A DNA stretch of 64,000 nucleotides from Canna indica (lineage: Eukaryota; Streptophyta; Magnoliopsida; Zingiberales; Cannaceae): assembly GCA_034359265.1 (NCBI GenBank), contig CP136891.1, positions 54,142,501 through 54,206,500 of the forward strand, in the 5' to 3' direction. A program made the position numbers and the translations under genes. Below the pieces are notes generated by a model. That model had not been told where the DNA came from and did no database searches. It saw nothing but the letters and a program-made list of their open reading frames with translations. This document shows, piece after piece, positions 1 through 10,545 of this stretch (its first letter is position 1; every line of letters begins with the position of its first letter).

Positions 1-177
1 CAGATTGCCGACTACGGGCGTTAGATGGACGAGTATGGTATCATGATTGGTTACCATGGCCGGCGCATAGACGAGTATGGTCAACGTGTTGACCAGTACG
101 GACAGCAAATAGATGAGTATGGTCGTCAAGTTGATGAAATATATGGGAGAGTGGATGAGATGTGGCAATATTATTAG
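1..177 (+). pseudogene. C-terminal tail of a retroelement extra ORF made of heptad repeats
   Basis: Reading frame 1 encodes successive seven-residue units such as IDEYGQR, VDQYGQQ, IDEYGRQ and VDEIYGR, then ends VDEMWQYY and a stop at 175-177. The period is exactly 21 bases. Isoleucine or valine recurs at one heptad position and tyrosine three residues later, the pattern expected of an amphipathic coiled coil. One unit carries an in-frame TAG at 22-24 where the others have glutamine or arginine, a change explained by CAG to TAG. The polypurine tracts and LTR downstream place it at the 3' end of a copia element. SIRE/Maximus-type elements often carry an additional ORF there, so this is probably the end of such an ORF. 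The N-terminal part lies outside the window, and I cannot name the protein family with certainty. Confidence 0.55.
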
Positions 178-646
178 TCACATCTACCACCTCCTCCATC
201 ACCCGAGGACCACTAGTCCTCTTTGATGTATTGATGTTATTCATCTTATGAACATGTATTTCACACTCAACTTTATATGTATTTGGTTGACTATGTTAAG
301 TGATGTTTAGTATTGTAAGTGTTATTTTTTCTTTTTATGTATGCTTGCTATGTTTGATATTTTTTTGTTTGATGAATGACAAAAGGGGGAGAATTAGAAA
401 ATATATGCATATCGATAGGGGAGCACAAAATGAATACTTCATTTCAAGTACCATGCATATAGATAGGGGGAGAATTGGAAAATATATGCATATAGATAGG
501 GGGAGCTCTAATTGAATACACTACTTCATTTCCTTGATGCTCCCATGTATCCATTTAACAAGTCATGCTTCATAATAATTATTGGATACATTACTTCATC
601 TTGATATTTATCGTCAATGGTTTGTCATCATCAAAAAGGGGGAGAT
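178..646 (+). other. 3' untranslated region with repeated polypurine tracts
   Basis: No coding sequence is visible between the extra ORF and the LTR. Three AGATAGGGGGAG-like or GATAGGGG tracts preceded by ATATGCATAT occur between about 385 and 507, and a final tract AAAAAGGGGGAGATT (633-646) directly abuts the LTR start TGTTAGC at 647. The last one is the polypurine tract that primes plus-strand DNA synthesis. The upstream ones look like duplicated, probably unused copies. The same ATGCATATAGATAGGGGGAG phrase recurs at 60400-60450 in another copy. Confidence 0.7.
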
Positions 647-1969
647 TGTTAGCTGAAGGGTTCCTCCTTCATGCTTTATTCTCCTCATGATTATTTTGAT
701 GATAACAAACCTATTTAACAAGTGCTTGAAGTATGAAAATTGCAGGATCGATGAAAGATACGTCAAGCCTTATGTCTCTCAGTCAATCTCCAAAACAGAT
801 CAATGCGTGCATCAAAAACATTTTGGATAGCATGGAGAATCCTTTAAAGATAAAGCAAGCTGAAGAATGAAGCCAAAAAACCAAGCGGAAAATGAGAAAG
901 CCAAGATAAAACTTTCTAGCTCTGGTTCGGTCGATCGGACGGTCGACCGAATGGTGTTAAGTAGTGGCAGCAGCCTATTCGGTCGATCGGTCGATCGATC
1001 GAATGATGCACAAAAGAGGCAGTAGCCATTCGGTCGACCTGTCGGTTGACCGAAATTGGTGAAGAATTCGTAGAAGGGCTGTGTCGGTCAACCGAATGGC
1101 GCGTAATACTCATAGAGAGTTGGGCGGTCGATAGGTCGATCGACCGACGATGGACCGGACCATCGACCGAGCGTCTGTAACGGTAAAATTTATGCCCGTT
1201 GATGCCCTATTTCAGCTGAGGATTTAAATACCTCTTGTAACCTCTTTTGTCTCTCTCTCTCTGATTTTTGGATGCAAGAAAACCTTCGAAGAGTGATTCC
1301 ATAACATCCTTCAACCTTCAACACATCAACATTCATCAGCCTAACGCTTGATCCCTTGCTGTCAAAAGAGCTCTCCTTCACAGGGTTCAACAAGTCGATT
1401 AGTGGTAGAAAGAAGAGGTGTTTAAGTGTGATAAGCTGTCATTCCTCTTCTTGTAATAATTTTTGTTTTAATTTGTTCTTCATCTCATTGTATTTGAATT
1501 ATAGGAAGACCTAGTGTTAGGTCTTGGATTTAAGTGGTGTGTAAAGCCACTTGTGTAAACATAGTTTACTCGGTTAGTTCTAGTTGTCCCTTAGGATTGA
1601 GGTGGAAGAGTTCTCTCGATAAGAAGGCGGAGACTTCCGGGTGTGGAAGTGCCTTAGGTTGAGAGTGAGACTCTTCGAGTCAAAGTCCTCTGTGTAAGGG
1701 AAACTAATTAATCTAGTTAAACTTAGTTTGGAAATCCTAAGCGGGGTGCTTAGGTAGTGGAGTAGGCATTGAGGCCAAACCACTATAAATCTCAGTGTTA
1801 GCATTGTTAAATTTTGTTTGTGCTTGATTGGCTTACTTTTGCTTTTGCATCATTATCGAGAAATTGTGATTTGCCTAAATAATTCAAGAAATGTCTAAAC
1901 CCGAAATAGGCAAACAGAATTAGATAACACACTATTCACCCCCCCTCTAGTGTGCCATTTTATACAACA
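647..1969 (+). mobile_element. 3' LTR of a Ty1/copia element (LTR type B, copy B1)
   Basis: The LTR begins TGTTAGCTGAAGGG directly after a polypurine tract and ends TATACAACA. It shares its layout with the other LTRs in the window: a TTTTGATGATAACAAAC block near the start, a U3 array of GGTCGACCG palindromes (923-1170), a TATA-like TTTAAATA at 1223-1230, and the downstream block with TTAGGTAGTGGAGTAGG. It ends 24 bases before another LTR in the opposite direction, so it inserted beside the primer-binding site of that element. Bases 1970-1974 (CTACG) would be the right target duplication. The left one is outside the window. Confidence 0.8.
923..1230 (+). promoter_or_regulatory. U3 palindrome array and TATA box of LTR B1
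   Basis: Eight or more GGTCGACCG, GGTCGATCG and related palindromes lie between 923 and 1170, followed after about 53 bases by the TATA-like TTTAAATA at 1223-1230. Transcription would start near 1255 by analogy with plant core promoters. The array is the likely enhancer region. Its binding factor is unknown. Confidence 0.5.
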
Positions 1970-1993
1970 CTACGATCTTGCTCTGATACCAAT
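1970..1993 (-). other. Primer-binding site stub of a minus-strand copia element
   Basis: On the minus strand this reads ATTGGTATCAGAGCAAGATC, which contains TGGTATCAGAGC, the standard plant primer-binding site complementary to initiator methionine tRNA. It directly follows the minus-strand LTR that ends at 1994. It shows that this LTR was the 5' LTR of an element whose interior lay to the left before insertion of the 647-1969 element. Confidence 0.75.
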
Positions 1994-2411
1994 TGTTGTT
2001 CAAATACCCAGACTAGAAGGGGGGTTGAATAATGTGTGATCAAATTCTAGTCTCAATTTTAGTCTTTTCGATTTTAAGCAACTTAGCACTGTGTTGGCCC
2101 AAGGGTTCCCCCTAGGCTTCAATCTCTATTTTGATGATAACAAATTTGTATTTAATATATTTGTGAAGTTTTGAGCTCTGGTTGAGGTTACGTTACGAGC
2201 GCGAACTTCGCTTGGAGAAATGCAAAAATCGGCAAAAAGGCTCTGATGTAAATTAAGTAGAGCTCATAGATTACCAAGTAGATTCTATGTAATATATCCC
2301 TAAGAACATATCCCAAGCCTATTTGTAATGTTATCCAAGTCAAAACTTGGTAACGAAATCTGGGTACAATGCGTGCAACAAAATAAGTGTAAAAAATTGC
2401 CTCAGCCCAGG

Positions 2412-2705
2412 TTCGGTCAACCGAACGAGGCAAAAAATTGGCAGTATAGCCAATTTGGTCGACCAGTCAGTTGACTGAACAAAGCCAAAAATTGGCAGTG
2501 GCTAATTCGATCGATCGAACAAAGTGAAAAATTGGCAGTAGCCAATTCGGTCGACCAGTCGGTCGACTGAATATGCCGGGAAAGGGCAATAGCCTAGCGG
2601 TCGCTGGGCGGTCGATCGGTCGATCGACCGACAAGCGATCGTACACTGTTGAATGAGCAGAAAAATGCCTGTTGGAATGAACTACCGAGTGAGGGGTTAT
2701 AAATA
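2412..2705 (+). promoter_or_regulatory. U3 palindrome array and TATA box of LTR A2
   Basis: Palindromes of the GGTCGACCG/GGTCGATCG type run from 2412 to 2637 and alternate with AATTGGCAGTAGCC-like spacers. TTATAAATACCCC follows at 2697-2709, 60 bases downstream. The TATA context is conserved in the other type A copies and in B2. Confidence 0.55.
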
Positions 2706-3436
2706 CCCCTCACCAACCTTCATTAACCCTTCTTAACCAGTCATAAAAGCATCCTAAGTGAGATTCGTGTCTTCTAAGCTTGATTTGCTCGCGCTTGCTT
2801 CTCCGATCGACGATTTCTCTCAAGCGCTCATCTTCCCTCGACTCCGCCTTCAATTCGACCTCAACAGCTTGTGGAGTTGGAGGCGTTGAAGGCTTGGAAA
2901 AGAGCTTTTAGTTTTGGTTTACTCTTTAGCTCTTTTCATTGTAATTTTATTTGTTATTTGAACTTGTTGCTTCATTGTTAGATTGCTATGTGTGCTAGTG
3001 TAAACACTTAGGGTTTGCTTTGTAGAATTGTATTTTGCCTAGGTGAATAGGTTCGAGGCATTCTCAAAGGGTTGAGAAGGAAGGCCTCGGTTGTATTCAA
3101 AGAGAAACACATAGTCTATAAGGTGTTGGTTAGAAATCCTTGGTATGGAGCCAAGGTAGTGCAGTAGCCAGTTGGCCGAACCACTATAACTAAACATCTT
3201 TGCATTGCTTGTTTGATTGTGCTTATTTGCTATTTATTATTCATCAAGCATCTCTATCTAGTAGCACATTAGTTTTGGTTGCATTAAAAATCAAACTCAA
3301 AAGAAATCGAATAGAAATTAAAACTCACCCAACACTATTCAACCCCCCACCCCCTTCTAATGTGGGTATTTGATCAACAATTGGTATATGAGCAAAGTCG
3401 TAGCATTAGATTTAACCATCTACCCTACAATCTAAA

Positions 3437-4654
3437 ATGTCTAATGAAATTCAACTAGCTCAATGATCCTCTACTCATACTCCACCATTGTTCGATGGAA
3501 ACAACTATGCCTATTGGAAGATACACATGAATGGCTTCCTTCAATCACTAGGCATGGATGTATGGAGAATGATCCAAGTATAGTATAAGCAACCAACTAA
3601 AGATATGGATGAGTGGGATCAAGAAGAAATTAGACTCTTTAATGCAAATGCAAATGCCGTCAATGCACTATATTGTGGCCTATCAATTAATGAGTTTAAT
3701 AGGATTTCCACTTGTAAGTCGGCATATGAACTTTGGAAAATCTTAGAGACTACACATGAAGGGACTTCACAAGTTAAGGAATCCAAGATAAACCTACTCA
3801 TGCATGATTATGAAATGTTCAAAATGTTACCGAATGAATATATTGATGCCATGTATGCTCGTTTTCAAAATATTACCAATGGATTAGCTAACCTTGGTAG
3901 AGACATAAGGGAAGAGGAGAAGGTAAGGAAGCTCATTCATTCCCTTCCAAAAGCTTGGGAGCCCAAGGTCATCGCTATCATGGAAGGAAAGGATATGAGC
4001 ACCTTAAAAATCACCGAGCTCAATCGGTCTCTCATGACACATGAGACTCATATGAAGTAATACAAGGAGGAAGATGCCCCCAAAAGCAAGAATATTGCTT
4101 TAAAAGCATCACATCGGGTTGAAGAACCCTCATCATCAAAGGAGGAGATAGATGATTTTGAAGAGATGTCAATGTTGGCAAGGAGATTCATGAGCTTTAT
4201 GAGAGGCGACATGAGAAAGGGAAAAGGAGGCTACACGTACTTTAATTGCAACAAAATCGGGCACTTGAAAAAAATTGCCCACTCCTCAAGATGGCTTCAA
4301 CCTCGCACCCCTACAAGAATGACAAGTACAAGAAGAAGAAGAAGAAGAAGAAGAAGAAGAAGGCAATGATGACCTCTTGGGATGAGAGTGAATCCTCTTC
4401 AAGTGAAGAGGAGACCAAAAGTGAGAAGGCAAACCTTTGCCTTATGGCAAACGACAATGAGGTAAAATTTACTTTTGATGAAGTTTCATTTACTCTAGAA
4501 GAATTAGAATTGGAATTTGATTAAATGCGTGATGAATTCAATACTATTAGATAGAAATTTAAAGAACTTATAAAGGATAATAAATCTTTAGAAATTGAAA
4601 AGGACAACTTATTACTTTCATGCAATGCATTGAAAAAGGACAATAAATCTTTGT
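3437..4654 (+). pseudogene. Copia gag pseudogene (UBN2-type gag with zinc knuckle remnant)
   Basis: The frame opens at ATG 3437 and keeps the gag signature (GNNYAYWK, then the stretch DMDEWDQEEIRLFNANA, and LPKAWEPKV), as in Ty1/copia UBN2-type capsid proteins. It has a TGA early (about 3464) and a TAG near 3582, then is open from 3605 to 4060. A zinc-knuckle remnant (CNKIGHLKK, with the following cysteines near 4275) lies in another frame, so there is a frameshift. Beyond it an AAG microsatellite (about 4330-4363) encodes a run of lysines, then an acidic serine-rich stretch. The C-terminus is cut at the deletion junction with the LTR. It is not functional. Confidence 0.8.
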
Positions 4655-5578
4655 CGAATTATGTTTTGCCTAGGTGAATAGGTTCGAGGCATGCTCAAAG
4701 GATTGAGAAGGAAGGCCTCGGTTGTATTCAAAGAAATACACATAGTCTATAAAGTGTTGGTTAGAAATCCTTGGTGTGGAGCCAAGGTAGTGGAGTAGGC
4801 GGTTGGCCGAACCACTATAACTACTCGTCTTTGTATTGCTTGTTTGATTGTGCTTATTTGCTATTTATTATCCATGAAACATCTCTATCTAGTAGCACGT
4901 AATTTTGGTTGCATTACAAATCGAACTCGAAAGAAATCGAATAGAAATTAAAACTCACCCAACACTATTCAATCCCCCCCCCTTCTAGTGTGGGTATTTG
5001 ATCAACACACTCAATCTTGAGTTCTTTGAATATGAATGCTATGGATGATAAACTAAGCACAATAACAAAGTAAATAAGCAAGTAGAGATCAATGCAAACA
5101 AGAACAATATATAGTGGTTTAGCCAAACCACCTACTCCACTACCTTGTCTCCTCACCAAGGATTTATAACCTTAGCTCTTTATAGATGAAATGTTTTCCT
5201 AAGAATACAATGAGGATTTAGTTCTCAAGCCTTTAAGAAGACCTCAACACCTATTCTCTAGCAAAACAAATCTCTGCACACACCAAGGTGTTTCACAAGC
5301 ACACCTTGCAAGCTAACTTATCAAATCAATGTAACTAGATGAAAAACACAATAAAAAGGAGCAATAAATGTAACTTGATGTGCTCCTTTCACCGGCCTCC
5401 TAGACTTCCAACGCCTCAAGAAGATGGAGAGTTTTGCCTTCTGAGGGTTGAAGAATGAAGACCACCACTTGAGAGAGTAGAAGTGAGAAACAAGGCTTTC
5501 AAATGACTATTTGAAGGCTCAAATACTTAAGGAGTTGCTCAATGAATAGTTGGGAAGCTTTAATGGCTAAAACAAGGT

Positions 5579-5765
5579 GTATTTATAGAGGGGATGAAAT
5601 AGTTAAGGCCAACTAGCCATTCAACAGATTTATTTATATCCGTTCGGTGATCCGGTCGACCACCGGTCGACCGAGGATCGGCTACGGGTTAACTGATTAG
5701 ATTTTAGAAAATTTCTAGTGAGCATCCAGTCGATCCCCGAGCAACCCTCGGTCGACCGAGGATCA
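5579..5765 (-). promoter_or_regulatory. U3 palindrome array and TATA box of LTR A1
   Basis: On the minus strand GGTCGACCG-type palindromes (5765 to 5643) precede TATAAATAC (5588-5579) by about 55 bases. This array is shorter and more decayed than in the other copies, with several CpG sites changed to CA or TG. Confidence 0.45.
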
Positions 5766-6105
5766 GATGATACCCATATTAGTTACTTGAGACTGATTTT
5801 ATGCTAATTTTTTAGCTTACATGGTTTTTTCAAATTGCTTCTTGGATTTGACTTGGGAAATCTTTGTAATTGATTTGGTTCATGTCCTAGGGAACAATTA
5901 ATTCTAATCCTAAACCTAGGGTTTGACTCAATTACAACTCGATCGCCACCAGAGCCGTTTTACTTAATTGTTTGTGTTTTTTCGGACGAGCTTCGTAGGT
6001 GTATCGTTCCATCAATCTGAACCCAAAACTCAACAAATGGATTTGATACATGTTTGTTATCATCAAAATAGAGAGTGAGGCCTAGGTTGAACCCTTGGGC
6101 CAATA

Positions 6106-6841
6106 GTAGCTAGAGACACATCTTATGTGTCGTATGGGGTGCATCGTGTCAACTTGCATGATGAGCCTTGTGTGTACGCTACTAACCCACCGCATTTGTA
6201 GACACACTCTACTCCTCATAACGATGAAAGACATGATCGGTATTCTCAATACTTTAGTCATTCGGACTCAATATTTATGGAGGGTTCCTTCATGCAATTA
6301 TATTTATCTAAGTTGTCAACAATTTGTAGCAAGAACAATAAATAAAAGCATAAAGTAAATAAGAATGATTATCGACATTCTAAGTAATCCATCCAATCCA
6401 CGAGGTGAATTAAGGCCATCATCCTAGGGTTCTTAAAAGCGTCGTCTCGCCAATGTTCTGCCAAAAATCCTCAAGTAGATTGCCGGTTCCATCAGCACCT
6501 TCTCGGGGTTCAAGCTGTCATCACCATTGAGTCGAACACCACCTCTCCGTGTGCGCACCAAAACAGGGCAGAAAGCGTGCTCGGTGCAAATCTGCCCCTA
6601 AAACTTCTAATTTTCCATAACTAAAAGAAGAAGACCCCTAATAACCCTTGAGGAAAGGTTTAAGGAGAGAGAGAAGTGATTTACAATCAGATTTCTCAAA
6701 AGGAAGGCAGGGGCATGCATGCCCTATTTAAATGATACAATGCTAAAATTTTAGTAAATTACAAGCAATCATCACAACCATGTTTACACACAGTCACATG
6801 CACATATGGCTCATCCATAATCTTCATTTCATGCATCTTAT
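6106..6841. other. Unassigned degenerate repeat-like DNA
   Basis: No gene is visible. On the minus strand a TTTAAATAGGGC box (around 6723-6734) followed by a leader-like stretch resembles the promoter side of an LTR, but I cannot match both ends. It lies between the LTR ending at 6105 and the repeat starting at 6842. Confidence 0.35.
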
Positions 6842-8530
6842 CGGAAAGAAATAGTGCCCTTGAGCCAATCACATTTCGATGTGTAGAGAACTATTTTTGG
6901 TTAATGAATAAATGATACAACTTTTCGTCATATGTTGTATCTTTATTTTTTATTATAAGACTGTGATGAACCCCATGAACTCAGGCAAATGATTCCAATG
7001 CCATGATGAGATCATGTCAGTGAGACTTGGAATCCAAATGTCCCTATTGTAAATGTTCCTAGTTGTAGGATCACCGATTAGGGGATTGGTGATTCCGGTA
7101 AGACTAGTGTATTTGATACATGCCCTATATGATAGGGGGGAACTGATCTCACTGTTACCTATGAACCATCATTAATGTACAAGTACAGATGCTCATTAGG
7201 GAATGTGTTCATTGAATCGACCTATATGAGAAACACCAGATGGAATCCTTACTTGACTGTCAATAGGATGTTCCTCAAGTGATAGTAGATACAAGCAATC
7301 ATTGGACGTGAGGTTGTCATGGTTACCTTGTGTTTGACAATCCATCGCTTTGGTTTTATCCCTACCTGTAAAGTTGTGTACCGGGTATTATTGGGCATGG
7401 GGAAGCATTCATGGAGGTAGGAGAGCAACCAAAATGGAATCGGTTACTCCTAGTGAGACGAGATAGTGTCCTACGTATCCTTACAAGTGTCGACTCAAGA
7501 ATCTCTAACCAAAGTAGACATGAAAGTCAGAAAGAGATTTCTGACATTCCATTATTGAGATGACTACTTGGCAGGTGGAATACATATGAAACGGATTATG
7601 GTTTGACACTTCTTCCATACCCTAGCCGACTTCAGGACATTGTAACTAAATGATTTAGTTGTACGATAACTAATCACCAAAGGGTGTTCGATCCCTATAG
7701 ATTGAACCTCACACTATTCGGGTAGTCATGACAAGTTGCTAGACGTCAATCTTGACTTGTAAGTGGAGTCTCACACGACCATACTAAAGGGGTTTCGTAT
7801 AGGCTCGTGAGATTCAAATAGAAAGTGTTCTAACGAATTCAACTCTACGTTATGCACAACTCACTGTTGGCTTAGTGTGGGGCCCAATGGGTCACACACA
7901 AAATAGGCTACACTCGTAATGATCATGGATCTTGAATGCGGCACCTAATGTCTACTAGCATGAACATGCCGCGACCACGATCACGGATCTTGTTCATGGA
8001 CAAAATAGGAAAGGTGTTTCCTAATCGGATGAATTATGAGCATCCGAGGAAGGGATTCCTCGTAACCCTAACTTGTAGGGTTTGACGCGTGATGAAGTCA
8101 ACCCGAGCCTGGGTCAAAGTCAAAGTGTTGACCTTGGTCAAGTCAGTATGACTTGACTAGACCCAGGGGTCAAGTTCGGTTGGCTAAATATAAGAGTCAA
8201 ACTCAAATTTTATTATGACTCGAATTTTGAATTCGAATCAGGGTGGGAAACTTTGTTTTTATCCCATGCGCCTAGCCTCAGCTCCCTATTTAATAGGGAG
8301 GTTAGTTGTTTGACTCCTTTTTAATAGGGAGATGAATTAATATGATTAATTCAAGTCCCTATTAAATAGGGAAGAGGTTCGAGGTAAGTCCCGAATTTTT
8401 GAATTCCGGGATGAGTTTAAATTTGAACCGCAATGAGAAAATTAAGGAGGTGTTACTTGAACACCCATTGGGTGAATTAATTTTGAATTTATTTGAGAAT
8501 TAATTTGAAATTAATTTCAAAAACCAATAT
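6842..8530 (+). mobile_element. Non-coding LTR, type C (copy C1, first part)
   Basis: From GAAAGAAATAGTGCCC at 6843 onward this matches, in inverted orientation, the solo LTR at 57478-59569 and the block at 10546-12960. Shared phrases include GGTTTGACACTTCTTCCATA and CTAGTGAGACGAGATA. The expected TG start is here CG. It holds no open coding frame. It is interrupted at 8530 by a solo LTR and resumes at 10311, with a TATA-like GCATAAATAGGGG at about 10420. Confidence 0.65.
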
Positions 8531-10310
8531 TGTTGGGTGAAATGGCCACACTAGAGGAGGGTGAATAGTGTGTTTACTAATCTTTCTGCCTAAATCCGCT
8601 TTTAATCGTTTCTTTGGTTACTTAGGCAAATTTCAAGTTGATTATAAAGTGGAAACAAAGTAAATACGATAATGAAATAAACACAAGTAGAATCAATGCA
8701 AACACAATTATTTATAGTGGTTCGGCCCCAATGCCTACTCCACTACCTAAGCACCCCGTTTAGGATTTTCAAACTAGATTTACTAGATTATCTTGTTTCC
8801 TTTACAACGAGGACATTTTAACTGGAGAGTCTCCGCTCTCACACTGAAGGCACTTCCACACCCAGAAGTCTCCGCCTTCCTACCAAGAGCACTCTCCCAC
8901 CTCAATCCTAACGACAACAAGAACTAATCCTAGCAAACTATGTTTACACCGGTGGATTTAAACCTTAAACACCAAGGTTACCACCCAATTTCAAAACCTA
9001 ACAACCTAGGTCTTCACAAGCTCAAATACAATGAAATAAATCACAAAAATATACAAATAATGGAGCAAATAAATAATACAACTTAACAAATACTTGGCTC
9101 CAAACACGAGTCCTAGTTCCTCTTGATGCCTCAATGATGAATCGTTCAAAGCTTGAAGGCAAGATCAAGGATGTATCATGGAAACTAGGGTTATCAAAGG
9201 GATGACTCGAGAAATGCTTTGAGAATGATCAAGAATGACTCAATGGAAGCTTAGATCAATTGTTAAGTTGGTTAATGAAGGTTGGTGAGGGGTATTTATA
9301 ACCCCTCCAAGGAACGACTCTTCAATGGGCATTTTTTCGCCCGTTGAACGTCGTTCAGTCACTTGCCGATCGATCATTGGTCGACCGATCGATCGACCGC
9401 CCAGCAACTGCTGGCATTCTTTGCTTCTTCCGCTCTATTCGGTCAACCGGATGGTCGACCGACTTAATCGCGCTTCAGCTCCTCTGCTATCCGGTCGACC
9501 GAAGCAAGCAGTGCCAATTTTTGGCACACTTCGATCGACCGACCGGTCGACCGAATTGGCTACTGCCAGTTTTTGTTTGGCAGCATTTGGTTGACCGATC
9601 GGTCGATCGAAACTGGGCAAACAACTAGTTTGCTTGGTTTTCTTTGCTTGTTTGCTCGTTTCTGGTTCTGTCTTCGCTAAGTCTACTTATATAACATTTC
9701 TTAACCTTGTTAATAACTTTAAAACATAAATCTTATATAAGGATTACCCCCCATTTGAATTCAATAAAAATATCTAAAATATCAAAATCCATAAGAATCA
9801 AAATCTAGTTTTTGGGGTCTAGTACAAATTTTTGGAAAACAAAATTTTTCTAATTTCTCGGTTCAAATATGGGTAGGCTAAAGGCTTCCAAAAAATCCTT
9901 TAAAATACCTCGTTATCTGGTTTTAACCCAAGGAATAATTACCGCCTTTTATATTAGGAAAATATCTAGGTCATATAGCCCTCCAAGGAGCTCCCTAGGC
10001 TTAGTGAATTTCAGGACGGTTTCCGAGTTTTCATGTTTTGGGATTCGGGTATAGTTTTTGGGTTCTTTGCATCATGAAGAGGATTACATTACATTCTAGA
10101 CACCCTAAACCTAAACTCTGAACTTCCCGAAGAATCCCGAGCTTCGATGAGCGTCCTTATCGATTTCTCCGATTTCTTTGATTTTTCCGATCGGGGACGT
10201 CAAGCGCTAACCGACTTGGAACCTAAAAGATTTCTCAATGAAATATTAGTTCCATATTTATTATCATCAAAACCGAGATTAGGACCAAGGTAGAAAATCT
10301 TAGGCCAACA
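8531..10310 (-). mobile_element. Solo LTR of copia type B (copy B2)
   Basis: On the minus strand it starts TGTTGGCCTAAGATTTTC (10310) and ends CATTTCACCCAACA (8531). The U3 palindrome array (9366-9612) and the TATA box (9302-9292, minus) are present. There is no internal region or second LTR, so it is a solo LTR. The flanks AATAT and ATTAT match at four of five positions. It splits the type C LTR. Confidence 0.8.
9292..9612 (-). promoter_or_regulatory. U3 palindrome array and TATA box of LTR B2
   Basis: About ten GGTCGACCG-type palindromes lie at 9366-9612. The TATA box (TATAAATACCCC on the minus strand, near 9302-9292) is about 64 bases away. The intervening TTGGCTACTGCC spacer recurs between palindromes. 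Confidence 0.5.
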
Positions 10311-10545
10311 ATTATCTCATTGATTTTTATCTTAGAGATAAATCCCAAAATTTTAAATTATGGGTGTGTTCAAATTTGAACAAAGGGGCGGCTCCCTATT
10401 TCGTAGCCGCCCCTATGAGCATAAATAGGGGATGGCAGACCACCCCCTTGGAAAGATGATAATCTTCATCATATTTTGATGCTCCCTCTCAAAAAAGTGA
10501 CTGCCCCTCATAGAGTTCCTCCTTTCCGTCTTCCGCAAGTTGAAT
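10311..10545 (+). mobile_element. Non-coding LTR C1, second part
   Basis: This continues the C1 sequence after the B2 insertion. It carries GGGGCGGCTCCC and its reverse complement around 10386-10415, then the TATA-like CATAAATAGGGG. It ends where the inverted copy C2 begins. Confidence 0.5.

Larger units (their letters stand above)
2092..5007 (+). mobile_element. Gag-only copia deletion derivative nested in an LTR of its own family (A2)
   Basis: The 5' LTR runs 2092-3379 (TGTTGGCCCAAGGG to TGATCAACA). A primer-binding site with two changes (TTGGTATATGAGC, 3381-3393) follows, then gag. Near 4655 gag stops abruptly and sequence identical to the last ~355 bases of the LTR follows to 5007. All of pol and most of the 3' LTR are therefore lost. 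The flanks CACTG (2087-2091) and CACTC (5008-5012) are a 4/5 target duplication. The junction shares only GAATT, which fits illegitimate recombination. Confidence 0.85.
1994..6105 (-). mobile_element. Copia LTR in reverse orientation (type A, copy A1), split by a nested element
   Basis: The LTR is read on the minus strand from 6105 (TGTTGG-like, here degraded to TATTGG) to 1994 (ending CAACAACA). It is interrupted between 2091 and 5008 by a plus-strand element of the same LTR type. The two halves join logically: the sequence before 2092 and after 5007 continues the same LTR. The U3 palindromes lie at 5643-5765 and the TATA box on the minus strand at 5579-5588. The R/U5 part carries the CCACTACCTTG block common to this family. 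The 5' LTR status follows from the primer-binding stub at 1970-1993. Confidence 0.75.
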
